Shown in pieces: positions 32,883-43,678 of a stretch of 64,000 nucleotides of DNA. The notes beneath the pieces were generated by a model. It was given only the letters and a program-made list of their open reading frames with translations. It was not told where the DNA came from and did no database searches. The position numbers were made by a program, and so were the translations under genes. The stretch is taken from assembly GCA_036927565.1 (NCBI GenBank), contig JAYESD010000007.1, positions 1,633,644-1,697,643 of the forward strand, in the 5' to 3' direction. This DNA is from Tuctoria greenei. Its lineage: Eukaryota > Streptophyta > Magnoliopsida > Poales > Poaceae. Numbering within the stretch: the stretch's first letter is position 1; every line of letters begins with the position of its first letter.

Positions 32883-34260
32883 TATTTTGACGATGTTTTG
32901 AAATCGATTCTTTTGCGCTTGTTTCTTCCTATGTCATTCTTAGCGGAAATTTGATCATTACTTAAAGCATTCACATTATCATGAGTGGACAATAGATAAA
33001 GCATGCCTTGTCTGAAGGCAAGACCAACAATCTTATTATTCAAACTAATAGAGCATTTGTCCTCGCCAAAATGGAAAACAAATCCACAATCATCCAAACA
33101 TGAAACTGATATCAAATTCCTCTCTAAACTAGGAACATAAACAACATCATGAAGCCTAAGTATGAAAATACTACTAAGTCTAAGAGGATAAATTCCTATG
33201 GCTTCAACTTCAGCTTCACGACCATCATCGACTTTGATGGTCCTTTCCCCCTTTCTTATAGTCCTCATCGTACTTAATCCCTGTATAGAATTACAAACGT
33301 GCACAGTTGCACCGGAGTCAATCCACCAAGTAGATCATGATTAAGCTAAATACAGGGATCTATTTACAAAAGTAATAACATCCTTACCATTCTTAGCACA
33401 CCACTTAATAAAGCCAAAACAGTCCTTCTAGCAATGTACAAAATCATTGCAAAACTTGCACTAATCTGATTTTAGCTTAGAACCAGAAGGTTGAGGAGTT
33501 GTCCCTTTGCCCTTAGAAGAGGAGCCATGTACCTTAAAAGATTGTGGTTTGGGAGAGGTAAAGTAGGTCTTTCCCTTTCCCTTACCCTTACCATTGGTGA
33601 AGTTAATGGAGTCTCCACCCTTACCCTTTATGCGCTCCTCCTCCTGAACGCACATAGCTATGACCTTTTCTATTGTCCAGCTATCTTCCTTAGAGTTGTA
33701 ATTGATTACAAAAGCCTCAAACTCCTTAGGAAAAGACATGAAGATAAAATGCAAAGTATCTCATCAAGCATGGCTATCTTAAGAGTCTTGAGGTTTGCAT
33801 TCAAATTACTCATCTTAAGGATGTGATCTCTCACACCCCCACCAGTGTATATCTCATTAACAAGCCTCTTAAGAAGAATGCTTGTCAATATCTTAGTGGA
33901 GCCTGTGTACTGACTTTTGACCTTGGCAAGATGCTTAGTAGCCAGCTCACAGTCAGGAATAGCTCCTCTTATGGACTCAGAAATGGTGGCCTTAATGACC
34001 ATGAGGGATTTTCTGTTGGATTCCTTCCATGCCTCAAGGTCCTTAGGGTACTTTTCCTTAAGATTAATGTAATCCTATTTTCTTAGTGCAAATTGCTCAT
34101 TGGTTTCCTCATTTTGAGCAATAGGGACTTCAGGATCAACAGGGCGATCTTTCCTTAGGCATAAGTCAAGATTTGTGATTGCTAAATTCATCCTGAGTCT
34201 CTCATTACGTGTCCCATAGTTATGGCCCGTGAGGGTCTCTATGGAGGCAATGAGACTTAC
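32882..34260 (-). pseudogene. Nested copia gag and protease
   Basis: The region upstream on the minus strand contains gag (34002-33706 and 33754-33461, with Lys/Gly-rich KGKGKGKTYF) and a degraded zinc knuckle (about 33430-33460). A protease site reading WWIDSGATVHVCN lies at about 33345-33300, and the GAG-pre-integrase region occupies 33304-32882. Several stops separate these frames. Confidence 0.8.
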
Positions 34261-36229
34261 TACATTGGAGGCACCTTAATAAAACAAATATAGGGGGTTA
34301 GAAAATGACTTAAATAACATATAATGCAGCACATACTTAAAATTGCACTTAAACAATTAGAAATGGCATAAACTGTCTTTCACGTTGGTTACTCAACAAA
34401 ATAATTTCACTTAAATAACTTAAATAACATGGAAATATTTCACGTTGGTTACTCTAATTTCCATGTAAACATAATTAAAAAATTCATGAAGACATATCTA
34501 ATATGGTGCAAATATACTCAAAATAAACCTAAGCATGGCAAAATTAAATTTTTGCGTTGGTTACTTATTTAATTTCCATGCAAAAACATACACAATCTGA
34601 AAATTATAGCAAATTTAAACTTTCATGTTGGTTACTTATTTAAATTTACTACTAAATAACAACAGAATCTAAATAAACTTAATTTCTTAGATTTTTGAAA
34701 TTAATTGCAAAAGACTTAATAGAAATTAATTAAATTTAAATAACTAAGAAAATGTATTTCACAACAATAGTTACTAAAAATTATAGAAATATTGCAAACA
34801 TATCAAACAAAACATCACACAAAAATTTCTTAAATTTTCTCAGCTATTTAACAAATTTTCGAATCATATTATTATTTTTCTAGAATTAATTTTCCATGCT
34901 AAAATGATTCTGAAAATTAAAATTGTTGAGAAAATGCTAAAGGGCCGAAAATCATAAATTCAGCCCAGTGCTTAAATGGCCCAGCGGCACATTTCTGAAT
35001 ACCCCGCGCATGCGGCCCAAAACAAAATCAGCCCGATGCTGAAATCAGCTCGAAAGAAAATACTAAAAAACTTAAAAAATGAAAGGGCAGCCCACAAGCC
35101 CATCTAACTATCCCGCATGGGCTCGGAGCCCATTCACCTAAGGCTCGTAAGCCGTTGGATTTTGATCGGACGGTCGATATCGCTTGGACTCTTAAAACGC
35201 AGCTTCATCTGAGCTGTCCGATGCTGATATAACGGTTGTGCGTCAATATCGGGCGGTATTTAGGCCCTTCGGCCGCGGGTTTCGGAAACCCTAACTCATT
35301 TTCACCTTACCACTCTCTCTCTTATTGTGAGCAAGTGAGCGGCGAGCGAGGCGAGCGGGGAGGCGGCGAGCTTGGGACCTCCGACGCCGCCGTGCCATCG
35401 GCACCGGCGAGAGATCCCCCGTCAGGGTGGAGCTCCGTCGCTGCCAATGACGATGGCTGGTCGGCCGTCGAGGGAAACCGGTGCTCACGCCAGATCTGAG
35501 TGGAGAGGCTCTGAGTGTTTCTGTGGTGCGCTGCCGAGGGGACTTCCGGCACCGTCGCATCGATGTCATCGACGTGTGGTGCGCACAGTCAGCCGTAGAA
35601 GGAAACCCTCGGCTAGGGTTAGGGTTTCGACCCTTAACCCTAGCCCGGCGCGCTCTAAGTGTTTTGTGTGGTTGTTTTTGCAGGTATCTAGTGCTGCCAA
35701 GATCTCCACCATGGCGAGCACGATGTGCCGCCGGTGGAGAACGCGCCTAGGGTTAGGGTTTCCTAACCCGAGACTCTGAGGTGGCGGCGGTGGATTGGGT
35801 GTGTGACTAGGGTTAGGGCTTTGGCCCGAAAACCCTAGTGCTGCCCTTGAGAATGACGGCGCTGCCGTTGTCTCCGTTGGGAGATTCAACAGATGGCCGC
35901 CGTCAAGGAGAAGAGGATGCTAGGGTTAGGGTTTCCCCTAACCCCGCACTGAGGAGGATGCGGTGGCTCAAGGCCACCCTTATGCAGATAAGTTCCTCTC
36001 CCCCATCTATGTTCTTAATTCTATTTAGGTTTTATTCTGAGTTCTAATACTTAGCCAAAGTCGAAACTGAATTGAATCCTCTCCTTCTAATTCTGCGATA
36101 ATGACTTAACAGGAATTAAACATAATTAACAGAGTCTAAAATTGAATTGAAACATGATTAGAAACTTAATCAATCTGAATTAAAACTTATTTACCGGATT
36201 AGAGTTCACCAGCATGGCTCTGATGCCAT
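34261..36229 (-). other. Long leader of the nested copia element
   Basis: About 2 kb lies between the 5' LTR and gag. The gag-proximal half is AT-rich and holds four copies of a CACGTTGGTTACT-like motif (34381, 34441, 34554, 34624). The LTR-proximal half (35290-35960) is GC-rich and holds four copies of CTAGGGTTAGGGTTT (about 35614, 35748, 35809, 35920). Open frames in the GC-rich half look like composition artefacts, and I could not recognise a protein. Confidence 0.65.
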
Positions 36230-36830
36230 TGTTAGTTCTAATTAGGCTTAGGATCATTACTGTGAAATTCTAATCAGTTGAACTTAGGTCTAATCCAATT
36301 GAACAAGCAATCTCAGGCATAATTAAACATCTGTGATCTAATTACTTAGACAAACAAACAATCAATCAAAGACATGCAAATAGATTGTAACATTAAGGAG
36401 AAGACAATTAGGGATTTAAGGGAGAGGTGAGGGTGTTACCGTCAGTGGATCCATTAGATGCCATTGGGCTCTAATGGACGATCGCAGGAGAGTTAGCCTG
36501 ACCCAGGAAGAACGTTGATGCAGGACGACGGTGACGCAGTGGCGGCTTGGAGCAGGACGGCATCGGTCTTGGTGATGACGGATCTCCAAGGTACAGACCT
36601 TTCCCCTCACTCCGTACCCTAATAGATCAGTTAGGGTTTGTGGGGAGAGGATGTGGCGGCTGATCAACTGGTGATTAGCGCCCCGACCCTCCACCCTTCT
36701 ATTTATATGGCATGGGTGAGAGGGGGCCGCACCGAACTTAGTCAGTTGCGGCCCCGATCAGGGCGCCTAGGAGGAGGCCGTCTTAGAGGCGTGGTTGTTG
36801 CCCACGTCACCCCCGAGATCACAACTAACA
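36230..36830 (-). repeat. 5' LTR of the nested copia element
   Basis: This is the right LTR on the plus strand. In element orientation it ends next to the primer-binding site at 36228. A TATA-like CATATAAATAG on the minus strand lies at about 36700-36710. Confidence 0.9.
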
Positions 36831-37909
36831 ATAATTTCACAGGCAGGTCTAGCCATGGGTAAAGAACTGCCTGTGATAAAGTATATCCTATGCAGTACTA
36901 CCTGCTGTTATTTCTAATTTCCAGGTCAACTTCAGTAAATCAATATAATCACAGAAGTCATCTCATAGTTTAAACTAAAAAAATGTACTCACAAAAGTCA
37001 TCTCACAGAAGTCAATTTCAATAAATCAATATACATATGTTCAAGTTACACTTTCAATTGACATACAAGTCATCTCATAGTTTACAAGTTTCACTAAAAA
37101 CTATTTCTATTTCCATACTCGCAAAGTTCTTACACATCAGCTATTACACCTTCCTTATCAAAGAATAACCCTCTTCGATGGAAAATTTCGCGACGCATGA
37201 ATTGACACAGTTCACTTGTAATCTTGTCGGCTCCTCCACTAGAAATACTTCTAGAAACCAGCCATTATTGGTTCACATTCTTCGTGTGTTGCAATGAAAG
37301 ATATAACAAGGTTTATAATATTTTGGTTTAAACTACCTCAAAGTATAGATCAATGTGAGTATACAGGAATTTATTTGGTATTTTTGGAGCAGTTCTACCA
37401 TGAGCTAATGAATTTTGAAGTTGTAATAAAATCTGGAAATAATGTTTCTGATAATATTGAACAGCAGAGATAAAATTTGAATCTAGGAATTTTATACAGG
37501 TGCAATGGCTATGAACATTTTACAGGATGTGAGGAAAACCTAACTTGAGATATGTATATAGGCTTTCATGGCAAACCACTTGCACTACTGGAAACTAGAG
37601 TTCAATACCTTTCTAACAAAATAATATATGTATACAATGAAAATGAAATTCAAAAGTAAGAAAATACAATATCGACATTAAGGATAACTTACATCCTCAC
37701 GATTCACTCTATATTCCCAGGCGGTCCAAAGATGCCCGCATACATAATACCCGCATCAGATGCTCCCAGGAGGCTGCTTGGGACAAGGATAATATGTTGA
37801 TATGTGCAATGCATCCTTATTAGGAGGACCATGACCGCCAATTTCCGCGTAAAACCGCCAAGCACTGTAATATAAGAAATGTCCTATAAATCTTGTCAAC
37901 ACATTCTAA

Positions 37910-38709
37910 GGCCCCCTTTGGTTCAGCTGTGCCATCCAAATTCTCTACGAAAAATCCAAAATCTGAACCAAAGGGGCTAAACTAGGAATCAGATTTTGCA
38001 AAATCTACAGATTTTTGTAGTACAAATGAAAATCTGGCCAGCCCCCAGATTTCTCAGATTCCACCTTCCAACTTTTCGTCAAAATTACCCACCATGCCAT
38101 CCATTACACAAACGAATCCTTTTTTTTTCTAATCTTTCTCCCCCACCCCCGAAACCCATCGGCCGCACACCTCCACGGCACCACCCGAGCGCATCTCCTA
38201 CCGGCGGCGGGTAGGGTGTCTCGGCCTCCTTCCGGCGGCGGTGAGGCTTCCTCCCAGTGACGAGTGGTCATCAACGAGGACCTCCTCAACCAGGTCTGTG
38301 AATCGCCCCAAATCTCCTTCCCCATCTCGTTCGCGGGTGTCTGTCTGCGGCGGTGCTCCTGGTCCGTCGGCAGCCCGGCGCCGTGCCAGTCGATGCTCAT
38401 GCTCCTATTCTACAGTCGGCGCCCAACGCTAGCCCGTCGAAGCTTACTTCTTGTTCCTTCAGCGGCGCACGTTTGCTGCCCCGTGTGCTGCTGGTGTGTT
38501 GCCATGTTTGCTGCCGCGTGTGCTGCCCATGTGCTGCCCGTGTGCTGCCTCTACCAGCACAATATTGCGTACTAGTGAATCCACATCTGACAGTTGTTTA
38601 TTGCTAAACAAATTTCAGCTTCCTCACAGCTGACAGCTCACAGCAGCTTTCCCACAGCTCACAACTAGAATCAGATTTTCAGGAATCCACAGCTGAACCA
38701 AACACACCC
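37910..38709. mobile_element. Tourist/PIF-Harbinger-like element (800 bp)
   Basis: Three-base TAA duplications flank it (37907-37909, 38710-38712). The ends are inverted (GGCCCCCTTTGGTTCAGCTG and, from the right, GGGTGTGTTTGGTTCAGCTG). The homologous position in the other CACTA copy (about 58125-58135) is an empty site with a single TAA. The core at 38150-38560 is GC-rich, with GTGCTGCC-type short repeats, and carries no recognised transposase. Confidence 0.85.
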
Positions 38710-39725
38710 TAAATGTGTGTAAATTAAAAGTATCGAATAACTGTACAATTTCAAAATGGAATGGAAATCTGCATAATGATCTGGTGGGTAATTGGTTGAG
38801 TCCAAGACTGTTGCCAAACCCTGCATTAGCTTGATGAAGATCATTATGTAGTGTTCACTGCACATGTACAAACACACTTGTTAAGTTAACAATTAGCAAT
38901 AATTGATATTTCAATGTCATGTGTCGAACTTACTCGAAGTGGTACGGAGCCTTTACGAGGTCCTTGCCATCTCTGACAAAGTTAAACATGACATGTCCTA
39001 TGTAAGATGCAACCCCTGTCCTTTTATCCTTCTTTTGTTTTGCGATTGATTTTTCAAAAAAATTCAGGTGCTTGTACTCTTCTGAGTTCCATTCCACCTT
39101 AAAGTCGAATATCTTCTTTGCAATCAGTGTAGGGTCAAGGATACATGTCTTGGTGTTCAACTATTCATTATCCATGTAAGCATCCTATTGAAGAAGTCCG
39201 AAATTGTTATAATCTCATGAAATGTGTACACGTGTAGTAAGAAAAGCAAATATGAAATATTAGAAGCACTTACAAGCACCAGATGAGTTGCAGGTTGATT
39301 TTGAGCATGCCTCGACGGAAAAGGCTATGTAGATATTCAAAGATAAGGGCTCGTTTATCTGCTCCAGTGCTCCAGAATGCTTCTTTTGGCACACGAAATG
39401 TGACGTAACAAAGATCATATTTTGTGCTGGCAGTGATGTACCACTCGTGCATTCTTTTGAGCGAGACAGGTTGTTTGCTAAGTTGTACCAATGTCATGAA
39501 CAACTTCCCATTCTTATATTTAGGAGGAACATACTTAATCATGTATATTGGAACACCTGGTTTAACAAAAGCCGTCTGCCGATTATATATGACATCGTCT
39601 TCTTCCCACTCCTCAATATCTTATAATGCTGGCTCATGTGAAGAACGAGATGCATTCAATTTTTCAATAGTTTCTTTCAAATATTCAAAATATTTTGACA
39701 CTTCTTTAGAAGGTTTCTTATTTTC

Positions 39726-39960
39726 TTATGGGCTAACTTTCATAGGCATTGATGACCGATGAGTAGTCATCCGAAGTTGGACACTGACTTGTTGTTGAAC
39801 CTGTTGTTCAACTAATTGCTCTTTATTATCAGCAGCTTGCTCTATTACTACTTCAAGTTGTTGCTCAACTAGTTGCTCTTTACTACCAACAACTTGCTCT
39901 GGTACTACTTCAAGCTGTTGTTCAACTAGTTGCTCTTGGTTATCTTTACTAGCAAGGTTA
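39726..39960 (-). repeat. Coding minisatellite (Gln-rich repeat) in the CACTA gene
   Basis: On the minus strand a unit of about 60 bases encodes EQLVEQQLEVVPEQVVGSK and near copies, about three in a row. The related gene has the same repeat at about 59200-59360 with different sequence drift. Confidence 0.75.
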
Positions 39961-41318
39961 CTATCATCCTTGCTGAGACAAAGCAGGAGTGGATCTTCCT
40001 GGACTTTTGGCTTAGAAGACGTGGTTGCAGTATTTTGAGATGCAACAGGGCTAGACATCAGCTCATCGACCAACACGATATCATGTCGATGCCAAAGGAT
40101 TAATTGGTTGACAGCCTGCCTCAGAGTTGTAATCCTCTCGAGTCTAATGTGGTCTACTTCATAATATTCATAATCATTATCAATGATCTGAAGAAATTGC
40201 AGCACAACATAATACAACAGAGTGAATTTCCGTTGAAGTCACGATCAGGCTTTGTCATAGCAGTGGCTACCTGTTTGGTTTTGTTCCCTGCTCTGCTGAT
40301 AGGGACAAGAAGATGACAAGATCTGTCACTAACAATATCATTGACAATTAACTTATGGGACCTTGAGTCTGGCACAGAACATACGCTGCTAGGGTAGGCA
40401 GTTGGAAATACCAAATGCTCCTTTCCCACGGGAACCATCGATGTACTCAGTGCCACTAACTGTCCCGATTGTCTAAGTTGCTCCATTATTTCTTGCACAT
40501 TTTCCTTGACCTTTTGAGCAATTGTTTCATCAAGTGTTTTCTTGAACTTATCATGTCTTCTATATGACTCTTTATCGTTCGGGAAACCATCTCTCCAGGA
40601 CATCTATGAAGAGATTGCTCGAACCCGTCCATTGTGTTCAGGGTTTCCTAGGATAGCAGTAAGTTGGTCATTCTCCCTCTTCGGCTTGAAGAGACCCTTA
40701 TGTTGCTTTTCAATTACTTCTTTCATTTTTTGTTGTACTTTGTTCACAGAGTCGGGCTTTTCAAGTTTTCCCTCGCTAGTCAGACCTGATTGAGCAAAGA
40801 CCCACCACTGAGTTCTCTCATCGCAGCCTTCTTAACGGGTGAGGATTGCGCTTACTAGTAATTTCCTCTAATATCTTATTCCATTTCTCAACTTTGGGGG
40901 CATATCCGGCAGACTCCAAGCGATAACGATATTTGTTTCTTTTGGCAAGCTCTAACCTGGACTCACTTAGGGCTTTAGCCTTTGGTGTGTTCTTTTGACT
41001 AACAAATTCTTGCCACTGAGCTTGTATGATTTTTCCCATCTTCTTCGGGCGAGGGACCTTATCGGCCTTAACATAAGCATTCATTTCACTCTTGTAGCCA
41101 CGGAACTTCTTGCCACAAGAGACCAATGTTGCTTTCTTTACAACTTCTTCCGTGCCTTTCAGGAACTTGAATTGTTTATTTATCCTCTCTCATAACTCAT
41201 TCTTGTTCTCCTTAGATAATTTTCTCCAATTCTCGGTTGTGATCAGCTTGTTAACTTCAAACATGAATATGTGATTTTGTTAGGTTCGACACACCATTCA
41301 CTTGTAATTGCCATTAAC

Positions 41319-41740
41319 ATGTCTGATGAGGAAGCTTCACTTATTGATAAATCTATGCTTGAAAGATTAAGGTCAAATCGCTATGAAGGGGTAGAAACAA
41401 GATTTGTGACTGAAGTTGTTCGCTTCATCACTTCTGTGAAGCACTAAGAGAGAAGGTACTGATTTTTAGTCAATATATCCAGCCATTAGAACTGATAAGG
41501 GAGCATCTTCATAAGTTTTTCAAATGGAGAGAAGGGAAAGAAATCCTTCAAATGGATGTGAAAATCCTTCCAAGGTACCGTTAGGCTTCAATTGAAGCTT
41601 TCAACAATCTAAATAATGAGTCCCGAGTGTTACTTGCATCTACAAGAGCTTGCTGTGAAGGGATTAGCATGAAAGGAGCTTAAAGAGTTGTGCTTCTAGA
41701 TGTTGTTTGGAACCCAGCTGTTGGAAGGCAAGCCATCAGC
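41319..41740 (+). pseudogene. Captured CLASSY-like SNF2 helicase fragment
   Basis: Plus-strand translation gives ERLRSNRYEGVETRFVTEVV, then (after a small frameshift near 41440) EKVLIFSQYIQPLELIREHL, WREGKEILQMD, FNNLNNESRVLLASTRACCEGIS and RVVLLDVVWNPAVGRQAIS. This is the helicase C-terminal domain (motifs IV to near VI) of the plant CLASSY/RMR1-type SNF2 proteins, which act with RNA polymerase IV in RNA-directed DNA methylation. Stops at 41582-41584 and 41681-41683 inactivate it, and motif VI (RAYRxGQ) is cut off. No introns are apparent. It lies inside the CACTA element between the transposase gene and the right subterminal repeats, opposite to the transposase gene. It is a host gene fragment captured by the transposon. 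The family call is from memory of motifs. Confidence 0.78.
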
Positions 41741-41744
41741 ATCA

Positions 41745-42118
41745 CAGGCAATTCTTTATTAGTAGCAGTATGTGAAAACAATGTCTTACCCCTGGCGGTT
41801 GTTTATTAAAAACCTCTTGTGATGTTTGAGCTAGTACAGGTGGCTCTTTATTAATAGCCGCCCGTGAAAATCATGTATTTACCTAGGCTGTGATTTATTA
41901 AAAACCGCATGTGATGTTTGTAACAATTCAGGTAGTTTTTTATAAATAGCCGCCTGTGAAAATCATGTATTTACTCAGGCAGTTGTTTATTAAAAACCGC
42001 CTATGATGTTTAATCATCACAAGCAGTTATTGTATCATTCGTCATCACAGTCGCACTTTTTACGGACTGCCTGTGTTTGAAAAATGAGGCACTTGTAATA
42101 AGTGGCTTTGTAGTAGTG
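41745..42118. repeat. Right subterminal repeats and end of the CACTA element
   Basis: Repeats such as AACCGCCTGTGA, GGCGGTTGTTTATTAAAAACCGC and variants occur roughly every 60 bases and end at the terminal ...TTTGTAGTAGTG at 42118. Confidence 0.8.
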
Positions 42119-42121
42119 AGA

Positions 42122-42297
42122 TGACAACAGTGGAATGCGGCGATATGGTCACAAAGAGACCAAGAGAATGTTTTTTGACTCCGCTGCCTCCTGACAAGCC
42201 GATGATATTCTGCTGCTGGAGAGGGACCGACTGCTACTACTCATTGGCAGAGTGCCAGTCCGTCTGCGGGGACGCTACCTACATGAAGATGAATTGA
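42122..42297 (+). pseudogene. Split cysteine-rich peptide gene, remainder of exon 2
   Basis: Directly after the CACTA element and its AGA duplication the reading frame of exon 2 resumes in phase and runs to TGA at 42295-42297. It encodes a small Cys-rich domain with the spacing VEC...REC...FCCWRGTDCYYSLAEC...C, seven cysteines in all. Across the insertion the gene spells a 93-residue precursor. The FCC...CY...EC..C pattern resembles the MEG/EMBRYO SURROUNDING FACTOR 1 group of secreted peptides that act in seed development. That assignment is by motif only; another defensin-like class is possible. A polyadenylation signal AATAAA lies at 42408-42413. With 13 kb of transposon in the coding exon this copy should not make the normal peptide. 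Confidence 0.75.
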
Positions 42298-42535
42298 TCC
42301 GTCAGCCCTTGTTGTGCCTAGGTGTGTAAGATCTGAGATTCAGATGGCATGCAGTCATCTGCAATAACAGTAGATTTTGTCTATATATGTGTAACTGAGC
42401 GACTGAAAATAAACAACAGTTGGGCTGTTTTGACGGATCAAGTGATATTTAGGACAAACGATTTAGTTTAAATTGAACTAGATTTCCTATCCTAAATGCC
42501 TGACAGCAACGAGTAGGGGAAAAGTTAACAGAATA

Positions 42536-42636
42536 CTGCCTCCTTTCCATAATAGATGTCGTTAAGACATCAACTTGTAGTTCATTTTTAATTGTTTTCT
42601 TTGTCCAAAACAACATCTATTGTGGGATAGAGGTAG
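42536..42636. mobile_element. Stowaway-like MITE (about 101 bp)
   Basis: Inverted ends (CTGCCTCCTTTCCATAATAGATG and, from the right, CTACCTCTATCCCACAATAGATG) are flanked by TA at 42534-42535 and 42637-42638. It lies shortly downstream of the polyadenylation signal of the split peptide gene. Confidence 0.75.
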
Positions 42637-43599
42637 TAGTATTGATGAATGACGATGATATCATATCATTCATATCATGCGACGACGGTCAGCTGCCACC
42701 TGATGGCCCAACATCTTCAACTTCTCCGGCCGCTGCCCCCGCTACGACGGAGTCAATGCATGCATCTCTCCCGTAGCAATGCAACGCAAGCTGGCAGACG
42801 CAAGTGCTTGCATAGCAGTTAATGCTGTGTTTCAATGGTCATCGCTTCTAACACGACATAGAACGGGGATGAAGTATTTCCTTACTAAGCACATCGATTT
42901 AAACATATCACAAATGAACGGCAAAATTGCTGGCATCCTTGTCTCCTTGAGATAAATGAGTGCCATGCATATCTGCATATCTCAAATATTAGACATCAAT
43001 GCTCGGATCCTAATGGACGGACCGAAATCACCAACTTGCATTGGTTATTTAACAAGCATCTTGACAGAGTTATGTCGCTGGGATATCGAAGATACGAGAT
43101 TCGATGGTACGCGATCACTATGCGGCTACAAACCCTAGCTACCCTGCGTCATGAGGATGGGTCCGCCTCCAACATCCCGACCAGCTATGGATTCTATCTA
43201 TAACATGTTATATATATCTAGTCTTGAGACAATTGTTTTTTTCCCTTACCTATGTACATCCCAGACAGTATCTCGACATGGACTTCATATTTCTGGTGGG
43301 GACAGAGTCTGACTCTTGTTGACATAGTTGTACCATAAACCCTAAGACTTGCAGGCCTTCATAGGTTTGATTTTGGTCCATTTCCACGAGCTTGAACAAC
43401 CAGGTGGCCATCTTCCCATTTGCTCAAACCCTAACCCCCTCCAAATCACCTCAGGCACCGTCAACACCGCAACACACCGCTCAACTCGGTGTCTGTTAGT
43501 AATATTTGTGGACCAGCTGCACTATAGAGTTTCGAATAGAAAAAGATTGGGAAACACAAACATTAAGTAGCATCGGCCTTGGACCCAAATTATTAAGTA

Positions 43600-43678
43600 T
43601 CCCCACCATCCTCAAAAGTTTTCGCTTGTTAGTTCAAAAATGAACTAACAAGCAACAACATTTTGAAGATGGAGAGAG
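43600..43678. mobile_element. Stowaway-like MITE (about 79 bp)
   Basis: This hairpin-forming element has inverted arms that share CTTGTTAGTTCA and CATC(C/T)TCAAAA. TA is present at 43598-43599 and 43679-43680. It carries no coding sequence. Confidence 0.65.

Larger units (their letters stand above)
29316..36830 (-). mobile_element. Complete-structure Ty1/copia retrotransposon inside the CACTA (7.5 kb)
   Basis: LTRs of 597 bp (29316-29912) and 601 bp (36230-36830) begin TGTTAGTTCTAA and end ACAACTAACA. The element has a perfect five-base target duplication, ATAAT (29311-29315 and 36831-36835). On the minus strand a primer-binding site TGGCATCAGAGCC (about 36216-36228) follows the 5' LTR, and the polypurine tract AAGGGGGAGAA precedes the 3' LTR (29913-29923). 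Gag-pol is on the minus strand and is broken by several stops and shifts. A leader of about 2 kb separates the 5' LTR from gag. Confidence 0.93.
37123..41283 (-). pseudogene. Decayed Transposase_24/Ulp1 gene of the CACTA element
   Basis: The gene runs on the minus strand and matches, exon by exon, the nearly intact gene at 57449-61163. The DNA-binding (Transposase_24-like) part is at 41126-40818 and 40603-40154. A Gln/Glu/Val-rich repeat region (EQLVEQQLEVVPEQ repeated about three times) is at 40217-39726. A pre-protease part is at 39542-39270. The Ulp1-type (C48) cysteine protease follows at 39160-38930, around 38870-38740 and 37870-37690. Stops and frameshifts are numerous. The catalytic-Cys segment reads QPPGSI-stop-CGYYVC, with TGA at 37756-37758 just before the Cys. 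A Tourist-like element sits inside the gene. The N-terminal exons seen in the other copy are missing beyond about 41283. Confidence 0.82.
28937..42118 (-). mobile_element. CACTA transposon inserted in the peptide gene (13.2 kb with nested insertions)
   Basis: The left end reads CATTGCTACAATAAGC (a mutated CACTGCTACAA) and the right end, reverse-complemented, reads CACTACTACAAAG. Three-base AGA duplications flank it (28934-28936, 42119-42121), as expected for CACTA elements. Both ends hold many subterminal copies of TCACAGGCGGTT-like units. Inside are a decayed minus-strand transposase/Ulp1 gene, a 7.5 kb copia insertion, an 800 bp Tourist-like insertion and a CLASSY-like gene fragment. Without the copia the element is about 5.7 kb. 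The catalytic TNP2 transposase is not present, so it probably depended on another element. Confidence 0.9.

Noticed and set aside
35236..35889. Several Arg/Pro-rich ORFs on both strands in the copia leader
   Set aside because: Open on many frames at once because of GC-rich sequence; no conserved domain, so not called as genes.
35613..35940. Possible interstitial telomere repeat
   Set aside because: Units are single AAACCCTAACCCTAG motifs separated by 50-130 unrelated bases, not a tandem TTTAGGG array.
38241..38633. Overlapping Cys/Ala-rich ORFs in the Tourist-like element
   Set aside because: They come from GTGCTGCC-type short repeats in three frames and have no domain support.
28937..42118. 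Possibility that the CACTA element sits in the intron of the peptide gene
   Set aside because: The bases on each side join in frame as coding sequence and the likely acceptor (28913-28915) lies left of the insertion, so the insertion is in exon 2.
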